Shown here one piece after another: positions 1-8,967 of a stretch of DNA of 64,000 bases. Each line of letters opens with the position of its first letter. Positions within the stretch are counted from its first letter, which is position 1. The DNA lies in NCBI GenBank assembly GCA_009746045.1, contig RPFO01001592.1:64001-128000 (forward strand). The letters are read 5' to 3'. Both the position numbers and the translations under genes were made by a program. The stretch comes from Mesostigma viride. Its lineage: Eukaryota; Streptophyta; Mesostigmatophyceae; Mesostigmatales; Mesostigmataceae. The notes beneath the pieces are model-generated. The model was not told the DNA's origin and did not search any database. It saw only the letters and a program-made list of their open reading frames with translations.

Positions 1-1870
1 AGGAGCCGGTGTTGTCCCCCTTGTCTTGCGAGGTCTCGCCGGCGCCCGCGTGCCAGGTCAGCGCGCGACTCGAGTACGACGAGCTGCCGTCCACGTACAA
101 CCCCGCGTTGTCCGACGACAGGTTCGTGGACGACGTGCCCTTCACCATCTTGAAATAGTCGACGGTGTACTGGTTGTTCGGGGCATAGCCGCTCGAACCA
201 ACGACCACGCCCCACTTGTAACAGTTCGAAAGCCTGCTGGTGAGGTTCACAGTCGGACTGCCCGAGAACCTGACAGGGATCGTCGGGCCGCCGTCCTTCG
301 AGAAAGTGATCGTGCCCAGACAAACGCCGCCCGACCAAGCGGTAGACACCTTGATCAAATACGTGCCCGCGCTGTCCAAAAAGCCAACCGCGTCCGAGTC
401 AAGGCCCAAACCCTCGAGTCTGAGCTTGCCAAGAGTCCCCTTGGCGTACATGCGGACGTACAGCTGGTTGGTCGGAGACGTGTAATTTTCCATGAAGAAG
501 ATCGGGCACATGCTGATACTCGAGTTGGTGAGCGCGGACGTGATCGTGACGGAGAACTCGATATTCACGTCGTCCGTGCTCCAGTTGAGCACTCCGCCGC
601 TTGCCAGAGCGGTCGCGTCATTGACCGCGGTGAACGCGCAGCTCGCCGAGTGCGTGGTTGGGATGACGAGCTTGCCGCCAGCGATGTCCGCGTTTCCTTG
701 AAGATACACCACGACGCCGCTTGAGGCCGCGTTCTCGGTCCTCGGTGGACTAAGAAGCTTGGTTTCGAAAGGGGCATCGACGACGGAGTACGAACCCTTT
801 TGGTATCCCAACTTCACGGTTTTGTCCACGATTTCGAGATTCCCGGTCGCGTTCGTGCTCTCGAGAACGCCCGCCACCTTCACATCCCCTCCCGCCACCG
901 CGTTCCCGGCGCTGGTGATCGTGTTGGAGCTCGTAAGGGCTCCTGCGACGGCCACCGTGCCGCTTGCGCTCGTCAGCTCGAGATTGCCCGCACTGGTCGT
1001 CACTTTGCCGCTGCCGCCTGCCGTGCTCGTCAGGGTCAGGTCCTTGGTCACCGCCACCGTGGACGACGACACGGCGCTCATCGTGGCATTGGTCACGGAG
1101 ATCCCGCCCACATCCACGCGGTTGGCCGCCGACCCCGCCGAGGTCAAGGACAGAGTCCCGCTGCTGGTGGTGATGCCCGCGGTCTTCACCTTCACGCTAT
1201 CCACGGTAACCGAACCGGTGCCGTTCGAGGTGATGGAAAGATCCGCATCGGCCACGTTGTTGCTGATGCCGGACGTCTTGACTCGGACGTTGTCCACCAG
1301 GACGGCGCCGGTGCCGTTCGAAACCAAGTTCATGTTGAGATCGGTTTTCGATGCGGACAGAGATGCGTCGGTTACAGTGACGCCGCCCAGCTTGAGGGCG
1401 GCCGCGGAGGACCCCGCTGAGCTGATGGCCAAAGTGCCGCTCGAGGTGGTGACCGCGTTGTCGGTGAACTTGACGCCCTCCACGAGGACCGACTTGGTCG
1501 CGCCTCCCGTGATGGAAATATCGACATCGGAGGAGGGAGCCAAGGCGGCGGCGGTCATCACCACGTCCGAGACCCGCACAGTCCCCGCGTGGGAGGACAG
1601 GGCGAGATTGCCGGAGACCGTGCTGACCGTGTTGCCATCCAGCGTGACGTTGTCGACCTGCAGCGCCCCGTCGATGTCCGCCGTCCCGATGACCTTGAAC
1701 TTTTTCAACGCGTCTGCGCCCATCCCCTTGTTGGGCTTTACTAGGATGCTGTCCTGCGCCTTGAAGACCAGGTCCTTGACGCTCGCATCCGGTTTCAGAT
1801 CGCCCATCAGATCGGTCGCGTGCAGTTTTCCGAAACGAGCAATTTTGAGTTTGTCCAGCGACGTGGCCAT
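1..1870 (-). CDS. Repeat-rich fibre/adhesin-like protein, paralog A (C-terminus off the left edge)
   Basis: An open frame runs from the ATG at 1870 to the window edge without a stop (about 623 codons seen). After a conserved N-terminal block (MATSLDKLKIARFGKL) come many degenerate repeats of about 25-30 residues of the type SGTLxLxSxGxxxxVxVxxVxVTxA, rich in Ser, Thr, Val and Gly; this pattern is typical of beta-helical or beta-solenoid fibres. The end seen here contains YVDGSSSYSSRALTWHxGAGETSQDKG, also present in the neighbour at 1931-4641. The role as a virion surface fibre is inferred from this composition, not from a recognised family. The plus strand also has a long open frame here, but that is a shadow caused by biased codon use. 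Confidence 0.75.
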   Translation of the reverse strand, partial: MATSLDKLKIARFGKLHATDLMGDLKPDASVKDLVFKAQDSILVKPNKGMGADALKKFKVIGTADIDGALQVDNVTLDGNTVSTVSGNLALSSHAGTVRVSDVVMTAAALAPSSDVDISITGGATKSVLVEGVKFTDNAVTTSSGTLAISSAGSSAAALKLGGVTVTDASLSASKTDLNMNLVSNGTGAVLVDNVRVKTSGISNNVADADLSITSNGTGSVTVDSVKVKTAGITTSSGTLSLTSAGSAANRVDVGGISVTNATMSAVSSSTVAVTKDLTLTSTAGGSGKVTTSAGNLELTSASGTVAVAGALTSSNTITSAGNAVAGGDVKVAGVLESTNATGNLEIVDKTVKLGYQKGSYSVVDAPFETKLLSPPRTENAASSGVVVYLQGNADIAGGKLVIPTTHSASCAFTAVNDATALASGGVLNWSTDDVNIEFSVTITSALTNSSISMCPIFFMENYTSPTNQLYVRMYAKGTLGKLRLEGLGLDSDAVGFLDSAGTYLIKVSTAWSGGVCLGTITFSKDGGPTIPVRFSGSPTVNLTSRLSNCYKWGVVVGSSGYAPNNQYTVDYFKMVKGTSSTNLSSDNAGLYVDGSSSYSSRALTWHAGAGETSQDKGDNTGS

Positions 1871-1930
1871 TTTTTATTCGCGTATACTTGAAGTACAGAA
1901 AATATATGGTGCCGCTCTATCCGTCATTCT

Positions 1931-4641
1931 CTAATACGACATCTGGCTCTCGGTGATGACGGCGGCGGTTGCGGCCCCGATGGCGCCCATGCTGTTGCCG
2001 GAGGTCACGGTGTTCGGGGCGGGGTTGATCCCGACCCACCCGTTGCTGCCGCCCGACCCGCGCACCTTGACGAGTTGCAGCCCCTCGTTGTTGGCGATGC
2101 GGAACCCGTACGTGACGGTCTGGTCGGCGGCATACATCTCCTTCCAACCGTACAGCATGGTGTTGGCGTTGACGAGCGCCTGGCCGGAGACGAAGCGGAC
2201 GTCATCGTACCACACGTCGCCGACGACGGCACCGTTCAACACCAGCTGCGGGTTGGATCCCAGCGAGCCGTTGGTCGAGGAGGCCACGAGGACGCCGTCC
2301 AGATAGAACTTGACCTCCGCCCCGCTCATGGTGATGCACAGAGTGAACGGCTCGGCGTGCACGGGGGTGGACATGACGATGGCGGCGTTGAGGCCGTCCG
2401 AGAAGGTCAGGAAGCCCCCGCTCGAGACCTGAACCTGCAGCCAGCCGTACCCGATCAGGTCGGTCAAGAGGGTCAGTGTGGACAGGTCGAACTGGGGGAG
2501 GACCTTGACGATCAGGGAGAAGGTGCCGGTGATGTTGGGGGACACGGTGTCGAACTGGGAGCCGGACTCCTTGAGCACGCCGGCGGCGACGGTGCCGGTG
2601 CCACTGAAGGTGGCGCTGCCGACGGTGCTGGCCTTGCCCGAGGAAAACTCCCACCGGAGCGCGTCGCTGCCACTGGCAAGAGAGGCGAGGTTGACGTTGG
2701 TGGCGGGCGCCTCGCGGTCGGAGGCGGCGATGGTGCGAGATAGCAAGAGCTGCCCGCCCTCAAAGTGCCAGTAGGATCCAGTGTGGTCTCCCTTGTCCTG
2801 GGAGGTCTCGCCGGCGCCCATGTGCCATGTGAGGGCGCGGCTCGAGTAGGACGAGCTGCCGTCCACGTACAGACCGGCGCTGTCAGAGGCCGCGTTCGTC
2901 GAGGCCACGCCCTTGGTCACCTTGAAGTAGTCGACCGACCAGTTCTGGTTAGCCGTCTCGCTATAGCTGCCGATGCCGAGCGTGCTAGACAGGTTGCTGG
3001 TGAAAGAGTTGGTCACGACGGTCGTGGGGCTGCCGCCGAACGTGATGGGCACAGTGGCCCCTCCATCCTTGGAGTAGGTGAACGCGGCCGTGCAAACCCC
3101 GCCAGAGTAGGACAGAGCCACCTTGACCAGGTAGGTGCCAGCGGCGTTCAAAAAGTTGACGTTGTCCGAGGTAACCACGGGCTGCGAGACGCCAGCGGAA
3201 ATCCTGTCGAGACGCAGTGCGCCGCTCACGGCGGACAGACGCATCGCCGACTGAACCTGGTTGGCCGCGTCGCTGAAACTCTCGATACCGAAGAACTGAT
3301 ACCTGCCGCCCGTGCTGGTGGCCAGGCCGGCGGTAAGGGTCATCGGGAATTCCACGTTGACATTTTCCGTGGCCCAGTCGACGACGGTCTTTGGAATGTT
3401 GGTATACGCTGAAGGGTAGTAGAAGAAAGCACGGGACGAGTTGGTGGTGCTGATGTTCAAGGCCCCTCCGCTGACAGACGCACCGGCGAATGCGCTGACG
3501 TTGATGTTGTACGCGGCCACGGCGTTGGCGCTGCTGGTGAACGGGAAGTCCATGATCGTGGCAGAGCCGGGCTGGTAGCTCAGCTTCACGGTCTTGTCCA
3601 TGACCTCGAGGTTTCCGCTGGCGTTCGTGCTCTCGAGCACGCCCGCCACCTTCAGGTCCCCTCCCACGACCATGTTGCCGGTGCTGGTGATCGTACTAGA
3701 GCCCGTCAGAGCCCCCGTGACCGCCACCGTGCCGCTCGCGCTGGTCAGCTCCAGATTGCCCGCCGAGGTGGTCACCTTGCCGCTGCCACCCGCCGTGCTG
3801 GTCAGGGTCAGGTCCTTCGCCACCGTCACGGTGCTCGCCGACGCCGCGCTAATGCTCGCGTTCGTCACTGTGAGACCGCCCACGTCCACCCGGTTGGCCG
3901 CCGCCCCCGCCGAGGTCAAGGACAGAGTCCCGCTGCTGGTGGTGATGTTCGCGGTCTTCACCTTCACGCTGTCGATCGCGACCGACCCGGTGCCGTTGGA
4001 CGTGATCGAGAGATCCGCGTTGGCCACGTTGTTGCTGATGCCGGACGCCTTCACACGGACGTTGTCCATCAGGACGGCGCCGGCGCCGTTGGAGGCCATG
4101 GTCAGGTTTCCGTTGGCGGTGGAGGAGGACACGGAGGCGTCGGTGACGGTGACGCCGCCCAGCTTGAGCGCGGCCGTGGACGACCCGGCAGAGCTGATCG
4201 CCAGGGTGCCGCTGGAGGTGGTGACCGCGTTGTCGGTGAACTTGACGCCCTCCACGAGGACGGACTTGGTCGCACCGCCGACGATGGACAGGTCGACGTC
4301 GGAAGAGGGGGTCAGAGACGCGGCGGTCACCATCACGTCCGCGACCCGCACCGACCCGGCATTGGACGAAAGGGACAGCGACCCGGTCGACGTGCTGACG
4401 GTGTTGTCGTCGATCACGACGTTGTCGACCTGCATGGCGCCCTCGACGCTGGCCGTGCCGATGATCTGAAACTTCTTCACGCGTCTGCGCCGAGACCGAG
4501 ATTCGGCTTGATGATGATGCTGTCCTGGGCCTTCACGATCAGGTCCTTGACGCTCGCCTGGGCGTCCAAATCGCCCATGAGAGCCGTGGTGTACAATTTT
4601 CCGTAACGCACGACGGACAATTGGTCGAGAGAGGTGGCCAT
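1931..4641 (-). CDS. Repeat-rich fibre/adhesin-like protein with LamG-like C-terminus, paralog B (one frameshift)
   Basis: This is a tandem paralog of the gene at 1-1870, starting at the ATG at 4641 (MATSLDQLSVVRYGKL). After about 54 codons the frame breaks near 4479: the stretch reads one A fewer than the matching place in paralog A (near 1707), and the next frame stays open to 1931. The body has the same Ser/Thr/Val repeats, then two beta-rich regions. The last 200 residues (motifs FYLDGVLVASST and WYDDVRFVSG) resemble laminin-G/concanavalin-like lectin domains, which bind glycans. Such proteins are commonly surface fibres that attach to the host; that role is inferred. A TATAATA box lies 13 bases before the ATG on the minus strand. 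Confidence 0.8.
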
Positions 4642-4653
4642 TTCTAGTGAGTG

Positions 4654-4660
4654 TATTATA
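4654..4660 (-). promoter_or_regulatory. TATA-like box before the fibre paralog B gene
   Basis: Minus-strand TATAATA, 13 bases upstream of the ATG at 4641. Similar A/T boxes occur close to other starts in this GC-rich DNA (17996, 26430, 53936), so it is probably part of the viral promoter. Confidence 0.4.
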
Positions 4661-4699
4661 CCCTATCAGGAGAAAAAAAAACGCACACGTACGTAACGG

Positions 4700-5050
4700 A
4701 TGTCGGCTCGTGTGCGGTGTTGCGCCCGGACCAAGGCCGGGACACGGTGCAAACGGAATTCCAAAGGCTCTCACATGTGCGTGACGCACCTCCGACGCAT
4801 GGCTGCCCCGGCCAAGCCCAAGGTGCGCATCGTGCGATACGTGCCCACGGTAGTCTACGTGGACCGACGCACGTACGACCTTCCCCGCCCTCCTCCTCCT
4901 CCTCCTCCCGCGACGAAGGACGTCGCGACGGCGACGACATCCACGACGACGACGGGGACGTCGACGTCGACAAATGACGACGACGAAGACCCCGACCACG
5001 GAACGAGCCAGGGTCGTCTCCGGAGGCGAAATAAACGTCGCGTCCGTTAG
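4700..5050 (+). CDS. Small Cys/His-rich protein with an N-terminal C-C-C-H motif
   Basis: The 116-residue protein starts CCARTKAGTRCKR and continues with GSHMCVTHL. This C-x-A-x-T-x2-G-x2-C ... C-x2-H pattern is the short zinc-binding module often seen in giant-virus proteins annotated as DUF5763-like. A Pro-rich stretch (nine prolines) and a Thr/Asp-rich linker follow, then a basic tail (RRRNKRR). A second protein with the same N-terminal module is encoded at 25715-26422. Its function is unknown; a nucleic-acid or protein-binding role is only inferred. It lies four bases before the nuclease gene at 5055, so the two are likely co-regulated. Confidence 0.7.
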   Translation: MSARVRCCARTKAGTRCKRNSKGSHMCVTHLRRMAAPAKPKVRIVRYVPTVVYVDRRTYDLPRPPPPPPPATKDVATATTSTTTTGTSTSTNDDDEDPDHGTSQGRLRRRNKRRVR

Positions 5051-5054
5051 TACG

Positions 5055-5522
5055 ATGGAAACCATCAAGGACAGCGACGTCCACAGCTTCACGTTGCAGG
5101 GGCTCCGGCTGCAGTGCAAGGTCGTCAGTTGCTACGACGGCGACACGGCGCGCGTCGTGACGATGTTCCCCTGGTCCTCACAGCCTCAGAAGTTGACGTT
5201 GCGCCTGGCCGGGATCAACGCGCCCGAGATCAATCCTCGCGTGCACGATCTGGACAGGGACGAGATCCGATATCGAGCGAAGATCTCCCGCAACGCGCTC
5301 ATCCGTAAGGTGACGAACTGCGTCTTGCAACTCGGAGACGTGGACCTGTCCCAGACGGATTTGCAGAAGATCTTGGACACGAACACCAAACTGGTCGACG
5401 TGAGCATGGGCCGTTTCGACGCGTTCGGCCGCGTCCTCGCGACCGTCTACGCGGACGGGGTCGACGTCAACCACGAGATGGTCAAGGAGGGGTACGCGAC
5501 GCCGTTCGGTTCGATCGCCTGA
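5055..5522 (+). CDS. Staphylococcal nuclease-like (SNase/TNase) endonuclease
   Basis: The 155-residue protein has the SNase OB-fold signature: YDGDTARV, then LRLAGINAPE, then DAFGRVLATVY near the C-terminus. In this family an Asp, an Arg (here in LRLAG) and a Glu (NAPE) bind calcium and cut phosphodiester bonds of DNA or RNA. The Asp of YDGDT and the Glu of NAPE are present. The ATG at 5055 is preferred because it directly follows the upstream stop; an in-frame ATG at 4974 would put the start inside the previous gene. There is no clear signal peptide, so it probably acts inside the infected cell, for example in nucleotide recycling or DNA processing (inferred). Confidence 0.85.
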   Translation: METIKDSDVHSFTLQGLRLQCKVVSCYDGDTARVVTMFPWSSQPQKLTLRLAGINAPEINPRVHDLDRDEIRYRAKISRNALIRKVTNCVLQLGDVDLSQTDLQKILDTNTKLVDVSMGRFDAFGRVLATVYADGVDVNHEMVKEGYATPFGSIA

Positions 5523-5556
5523 TTTATTTTGTGGCGACACGGTGACAGGGTGAAAG

Positions 5557-6152
5557 ATGAGCGCGGCGTTGCTGCTCCTCCCGCTCGGCGTGGCACTGGA
5601 GCCGGCGGATGGTACCTGTACAAGGTCGCGGAGGAGAGGGAGGCGGAGGTCGGCGAGTGCAAGGAGGCGAAGTGGAAGGAGCAGATCTGTCTCGGGTCTA
5701 GATGGTACGTCGGGGAGAGCGTGACGAAGGACAAGATTCCCGCGATCCCGAAAGAGGAGGCCGCCAAGGTGTTGACCAAACTCAACGGTGGTCCGTTTCA
5801 GCTGGCGTTCGAGTTCAAGGACGAGGAGCTGCCGAAATGGTACGTGTTGGAGAGCGACGGCGGCTTCATCATGGCGGAGGACGCGGCGCGCGCCGAGAAA
5901 TCCGACGCGACGCCCGAAGCCAGAGAGAAGGAGGTCGTCACGGCGTTGGATGACGGGTACTTCTCGAAGAAGTGGCTCCAGGCGATCAAGCCCGAGAGCC
6001 GTTCCGGCCGTTTCGCGGACCGGTTCCCGACCCGGACGTTGAAACACACGGTGTTCGACGGCGGATCGTGGGGGATCACGGTCGTGAAGGAGGCGGACGC
6101 GTCGACCAAGACATTTGCCTACGCGTTCTGGACCGCGCCGTCCGATCTGTGA
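5557..6152 (+). CDS. Hypothetical protein with a possible signal peptide (one frameshift near the start)
   Basis: The main frame (to 6152) encodes about 190 residues beginning around WYLYKVAEE, with many Trp, Lys and Glu, but it has no ATG near its start. The ATG at 5557, in the preceding frame, opens a hydrophobic segment (MSAALLLLPLGVAL) resembling a signal peptide. Moving by one base between about 5590 and 5620 joins the two, in the same direction (missing base) as most other breaks in this window. No family is recognised. An alternative is a non-ATG start at 5529 or 5550 in the main frame. Confidence 0.5.
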
Positions 6153-6229
6153 TCACTGGGACGACACGATCCGACACATTGGGAATGATAAAACGCGGAG
6201 CCGACACTCGACCGCACTCCGAGTGAGAC

Positions 6230-6592
6230 ATGGAGAGAATCTGCTTCCACCCCGACCCCTCCCCCGGGCGTGGTGGCGACGACTGCCCGGGAATCGGGGA
6301 GCTCGAGCTCATCGAGCACGCCGATTGTCTGAACCTCTGCGGCAACTGCTGCGAGCGGATGAACCGACTCTGTCGCCACTGTGGATACGTGATGGTCCGG
6401 AGAGTGAAGGAGGCCAGAAGGTTCGCGATCCAAAACGGTTACAACCGCTTGTCGGCCGAACGCGATCGAACCGACACGATCGGCAGAAACGACACGATCA
6501 CGAAGGACATAAAAGCCGCGAGCGACCCGGTCTTCCCCACTCTCACCTCCTCGAGCTCTCCTCCTCCCTTCGACCATGAACTGCCCCGATAA
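6230..6592 (+). CDS. Cysteine-rich hypothetical protein
   Basis: A 120-residue ORF with an ATG at 6230. The first half has a Cys cluster, DCLNLCGNCCERMNRLCRHCGY, containing several C-x2-C pairs that could bind one or two zinc ions like a zinc ribbon or small RING-like finger. The second half is polar and Ser/Pro-rich with no motif. I do not recognise a family. It overlaps the start of the next ORF by 17 bases, which is common in compact viral gene arrays. Confidence 0.55.
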   Translation: MERICFHPDPSPGRGGDDCPGIGELELIEHADCLNLCGNCCERMNRLCRHCGYVMVRRVKEARRFAIQNGYNRLSAERDRTDTIGRNDTITKDIKAASDPVFPTLTSSSSPPPFDHELPR

Positions 6593-6776
6593 GGCGCCCA
6601 TCGTATCGTGCCGCGAGAATCGGCGCAGGAGAGCGCAAGAAGCCTTTTCGTCGCCCTACTTCCCTGTTTCGGAAGTGCGCGAACTCTTGGCGTCTGTTCC
6701 GCGGAACGACCCTACGCCGCTCCACCTAGACGAGTTCGAGCGACGATACAACGCCGCGAATCACGGTGGCGATTGA
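6576..6776 (+). CDS. Small hypothetical protein
   Basis: A 66-residue ORF whose ATG (6576) lies in the end of the preceding gene, with a TATA-like 'acataaaag' about 65 bases upstream. It is basic at the N-terminus (RENRRRRAQEAF) and acidic later. No domain is visible. It is kept because it fills the gap and starts with a well placed ATG. Confidence 0.4.
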   Translation: MNCPDKAPIVSCRENRRRRAQEAFSSPYFPVSEVRELLASVPRNDPTPLHLDEFERRYNAANHGGD

Positions 6777-6919
6777 CGCCCCGCGCGCGCAACAATCGGC
6801 CTAATGAAACGGCCTAATAAATTGTCTATGTATGGACACGAAAACCGCACGCATGCATGCATGGAAAGCGGAAACGAATGATTTATTACATCATAAATAA
6901 TAAAGGCTTCTTTCGCGGC

Positions 6920-7303
6920 TCAAATGGCACTTATGTAATTCATGACGAACACGGCGTCGTTGTGTATGGTGAGGTGGTATAGCAGCCTCTTGTTCGGCGC
7001 GGCCTTCATGTTCTTCAACATGTCCGATTCATCGCGGCCCACGCCGTACCGTTTGTCGTAGCACGGTCCACATACGAGGAGCCAAGGGGCGGGCGATTCG
7101 TCGAGCGGGATGGTTTCTTGCCACGCCCCGTGGAACTTCCACCCTTCCTTTAGCCCTTCGCGGCGGCAGAACACGCACGCCGAGACCCGTTGGTCGTCGA
7201 GCGCGTGGAGTTGCGCGATCCTCGTGAGACGTCGCTGTTTCTTGCGACGGGCGATCGCCAGCTCGATCTCTTTTTGGTAGATGTATTGGGGCACGCCGTT
7301 CAT
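6920..7303 (-). CDS. Hypothetical zinc-ribbon-like protein
   Basis: 127 residues from the ATG at 7303. The N-terminus is helical and basic (AIARRKKQRRLTRIAQ). Two C-x2-C pairs follow, CVFC and CGPC, about 42 residues apart, which could bind one zinc ion; the C-terminus is mixed. A longer reading to 7543 crosses a GA microsatellite (which would encode a Leu-Ser run) and a different gene's region, so the ATG just inside the microsatellite is chosen. The family is unknown. Confidence 0.6.
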   Translation of the reverse strand: MNGVPQYIYQKEIELAIARRKKQRRLTRIAQLHALDDQRVSACVFCRREGLKEGWKFHGAWQETIPLDESPAPWLLVCGPCYDKRYGVGRDESDMLKNMKAAPNKRLLYHLTIHNDAVFVMNYISAI

Positions 7304-7305
7304 CC

Positions 7306-7308
<3 letters not shown>

Positions 7309-7346
<38 letters not shown>
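7309..7346. repeat. GA dinucleotide microsatellite
   Basis: About 19 uninterrupted GA units, directly upstream of the ATG of the minus-strand gene at 6920-7303 and touching the stop of the next minus-strand reading frame. It could vary in length and alter the leader of that gene. Confidence 0.9.
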
Positions 7347-7348
<2 letters not shown>

Positions 7349-7649
7349 AGGCCATCCAGTTCTGCACGCTTTTATTGCGAGGAGGGCGGAACCACATCCG
7401 CCATCCGACGGCCAGGATGACGACGAGTAGGAAGAGGACGACACATCCGAGTCGGGTCGTCGTGTCGTTTGGATGACGTCATCTTCCAGTGGAACGTACC
7501 TATGAGGTTGTCGGAACGCAGTACGACGCGAGTCCCGTCGCACAACGTTCCTTTAGAAGCACGTCGGGCCGGTCGGAATCGATCGCGGTCGACGCGACCC
7601 AGATGGACAGCACGAGCAGGACCGCGAAGGATAGGTGCGGTAGAATCAT
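7347..7649 (-). pseudogene. Small membrane protein, apparently broken
   Basis: From the ATG at 7649 a 49-residue frame starts with a hydrophobic segment (LSFAVLLVLSIWVA), like a signal peptide or membrane anchor, and stops at 7500. Further on, the same strand encodes a second strongly hydrophobic segment (CVVLFLLVVILAVGW) with a short basic tail ending at 7347. The stretch between is open only in another frame. Two compensating one-base shifts would give a protein of about 100 residues with a membrane segment at each end. It could instead be two tiny proteins. The reading is uncertain. Confidence 0.35.
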
Positions 7650-7665
7650 CGATCCTTATACTCCC

Positions 7666-7905
7666 TTACGGCGATAATCGCCCGGTCGCGCCCATTCGCA
7701 CGCAAAACTTGCGGTTCCACCCCATGGCCTCGAACAAGACGTGGAGCAGGGCCGCAGAAACCGCCACTTGCAGGAAGACGCCGTTCTCCTTGGCCGCGGA
7801 CTCCTCGTCGTGTTTCTTGTGAAGATGTCGCGCGAGGGCCATGACTCCCGTCATCGCCGCCGACACCACGAGCGCTTCCACGAGCACGACACCGAAGCGA
7901 GACAT
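7666..7905 (-). CDS. Small membrane protein
   Basis: 79 residues from the ATG at 7905, with two hydrophobic stretches (VVLVEALVVSAAMTGVMAL and VFLQVAVSAALLHVLF) separated by a charged loop HLHKKHDEES. It is predicted to cross the membrane twice. Several similarly small membrane proteins are encoded at 18820-19818, 54786 and 59748; such proteins are commonly in the internal membrane of NCLDV virions, which is inferred here. Confidence 0.65.
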   Translation of the reverse strand: MSRFGVVLVEALVVSAAMTGVMALARHLHKKHDEESAAKENGVFLQVAVSAALLHVLFEAMGWNRKFCVRMGATGRLSP

Positions 7906-7929
7906 ATTGTATCATTAGGAAGCGATAAA

Positions 7930-8484
7930 ATGGCCGAGACGATCCAACAGTGGGAACTGGACGTCCTTGCCGCGTGTCTCTCGTCCGAGCACGACATTTC
8001 CCGCCGGATCCTGTGCGTCATAGGATCAACTGACGCCACGTTTGGGTCGGTGGTCGTGCACGACCCTGTCTCCGCGCTCGTGGACGTCCGTGAGGCGCGG
8101 GAATGGACGACCGGACTCGGACAACTGTTGAAAGACGCGTGCAGGTTCCCGCGGTATCGCAAGTACCTGTTTTTGTTCCGCCGCGACGGGGAGGAGGTCG
8201 ATCCAAGTACCATCCGGTCCGTCCGCGCGTGTTGCGCGGGGTTCGACGTGGAGACGTTCGACATCATGGAAGACCTGTGGAGTCCGTACGGCAGCGCGGC
8301 GTACACAACGCCGCCGTTCGTCGCTCACATGCGATCTCTGTTACGCCTAAAACTGCACGAGGAGACGGACGCGTACGACGCCGAGGTCAAGCCAAGCCGT
8401 ACATTCGCGCGGCCGCCAGATCGGCGGTCGACAAGCGCGGGACGCAGAGACGGGCCAGCGATGGGACGGCCCTCGCTGTCCTAG
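7930..8484 (+). CDS. Hypothetical protein
   Basis: 184 residues from the ATG at 7930, preceded by 'gataaa'. The protein is globular in composition with no membrane segment (start MAETIQQWELDVLAACL); the last 35 residues are basic and Ser/Arg-rich. An earlier in-frame start at 7741 lies inside the opposite-strand gene and is not used. It converges with the minus-strand gene at 8387-8890 and overlaps its 3' end by 98 bases, so one of the two ends may be misplaced by an indel. No family is recognised. Confidence 0.6.
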   Translation: MAETIQQWELDVLAACLSSEHDISRRILCVIGSTDATFGSVVVHDPVSALVDVREAREWTTGLGQLLKDACRFPRYRKYLFLFRRDGEEVDPSTIRSVRACCAGFDVETFDIMEDLWSPYGSAAYTTPPFVAHMRSLLRLKLHEETDAYDAEVKPSRTFARPPDRRSTSAGRRDGPAMGRPSLS

Positions 8485-8890
8485 CGGCGACGACGGCTTC
8501 GGCGCATTGGTCGGCGACGGTCGCTCGCGTCGCGAGCCTTTGGGACTCCCAGAACCGCCAAAAGGACGCCACGGCGCAGATGTCGTCCGTGACGGCGTTG
8601 TAGTTGTCGCGGGAGTGGTACCTCCTCAAAATCTCCTCGAACCCGTCCTCGAAGGACGCGGTCGCGATGAGAGCTCGCGTCACATACGTCACGAGGTCAA
8701 CGGGCGTCGAGCACGTGCGGCAGAGATACTTGAGCATCAGATCGGCGCCGTCCAGAGGCGAGACGCCGACCCTATCACACGCGAGCGCGAAGTCCGGGAC
8801 CCCTCTCTCTCGGACTCTGGACACGTGGCGGAAACGAGGGCGACAAGAAGCGCATACGGAGCGACGGATACAGGACCCGTTACATGTCAT
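8387..8890 (-). CDS. Cysteine-containing hypothetical protein
   Basis: 167 residues from the ATG at 8890. The N-terminus holds a C-x3-C ... C-x2-C cluster (TCNGSC ... CASCR), and LCRTC lies further on, suggesting a structural zinc site. The rest is alpha-helical in composition. An alternative in-frame start at 8962 would add a hydrophobic basic leader (GITIRFVLFIRANI). It is divergently transcribed from the coiled-coil gene at 8968. The function is unknown. Confidence 0.55.
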   Translation of the reverse strand: MTCNGSCIRRSVCASCRPRFRHVSRVRERGVPDFALACDRVGVSPLDGADLMLKYLCRTCSTPVDLVTYVTRALIATASFEDGFEEILRRYHSRDNYNAVTDDICAVASFWRFWESQRLATRATVADQCAEAVVAARTARAVPSLARLCVPRLSTADLAAARMYGLA

Positions 8891-8967
8891 ATCGGGCTCC
8901 TCGCGAGAAGCGCGGATGTTCGCGCGGATAAAAAGAACGAACCGTATAGTAATACCCCTCACGCATT

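Noticed and set aside
759-1934. Plus-strand 391-codon open frame opposite the fibre gene
   Set aside because: It is antisense to a repeat-rich gene with a clear ATG and paralog; its sequence is a low-complexity Val/Pro/Ser shadow.
3594-4469. Plus-strand 291-codon open frame opposite fibre paralog B
   Set aside because: Antisense shadow of the same repeat; its similarity to the frame at 759-1934 follows only from the similarity of the real genes.
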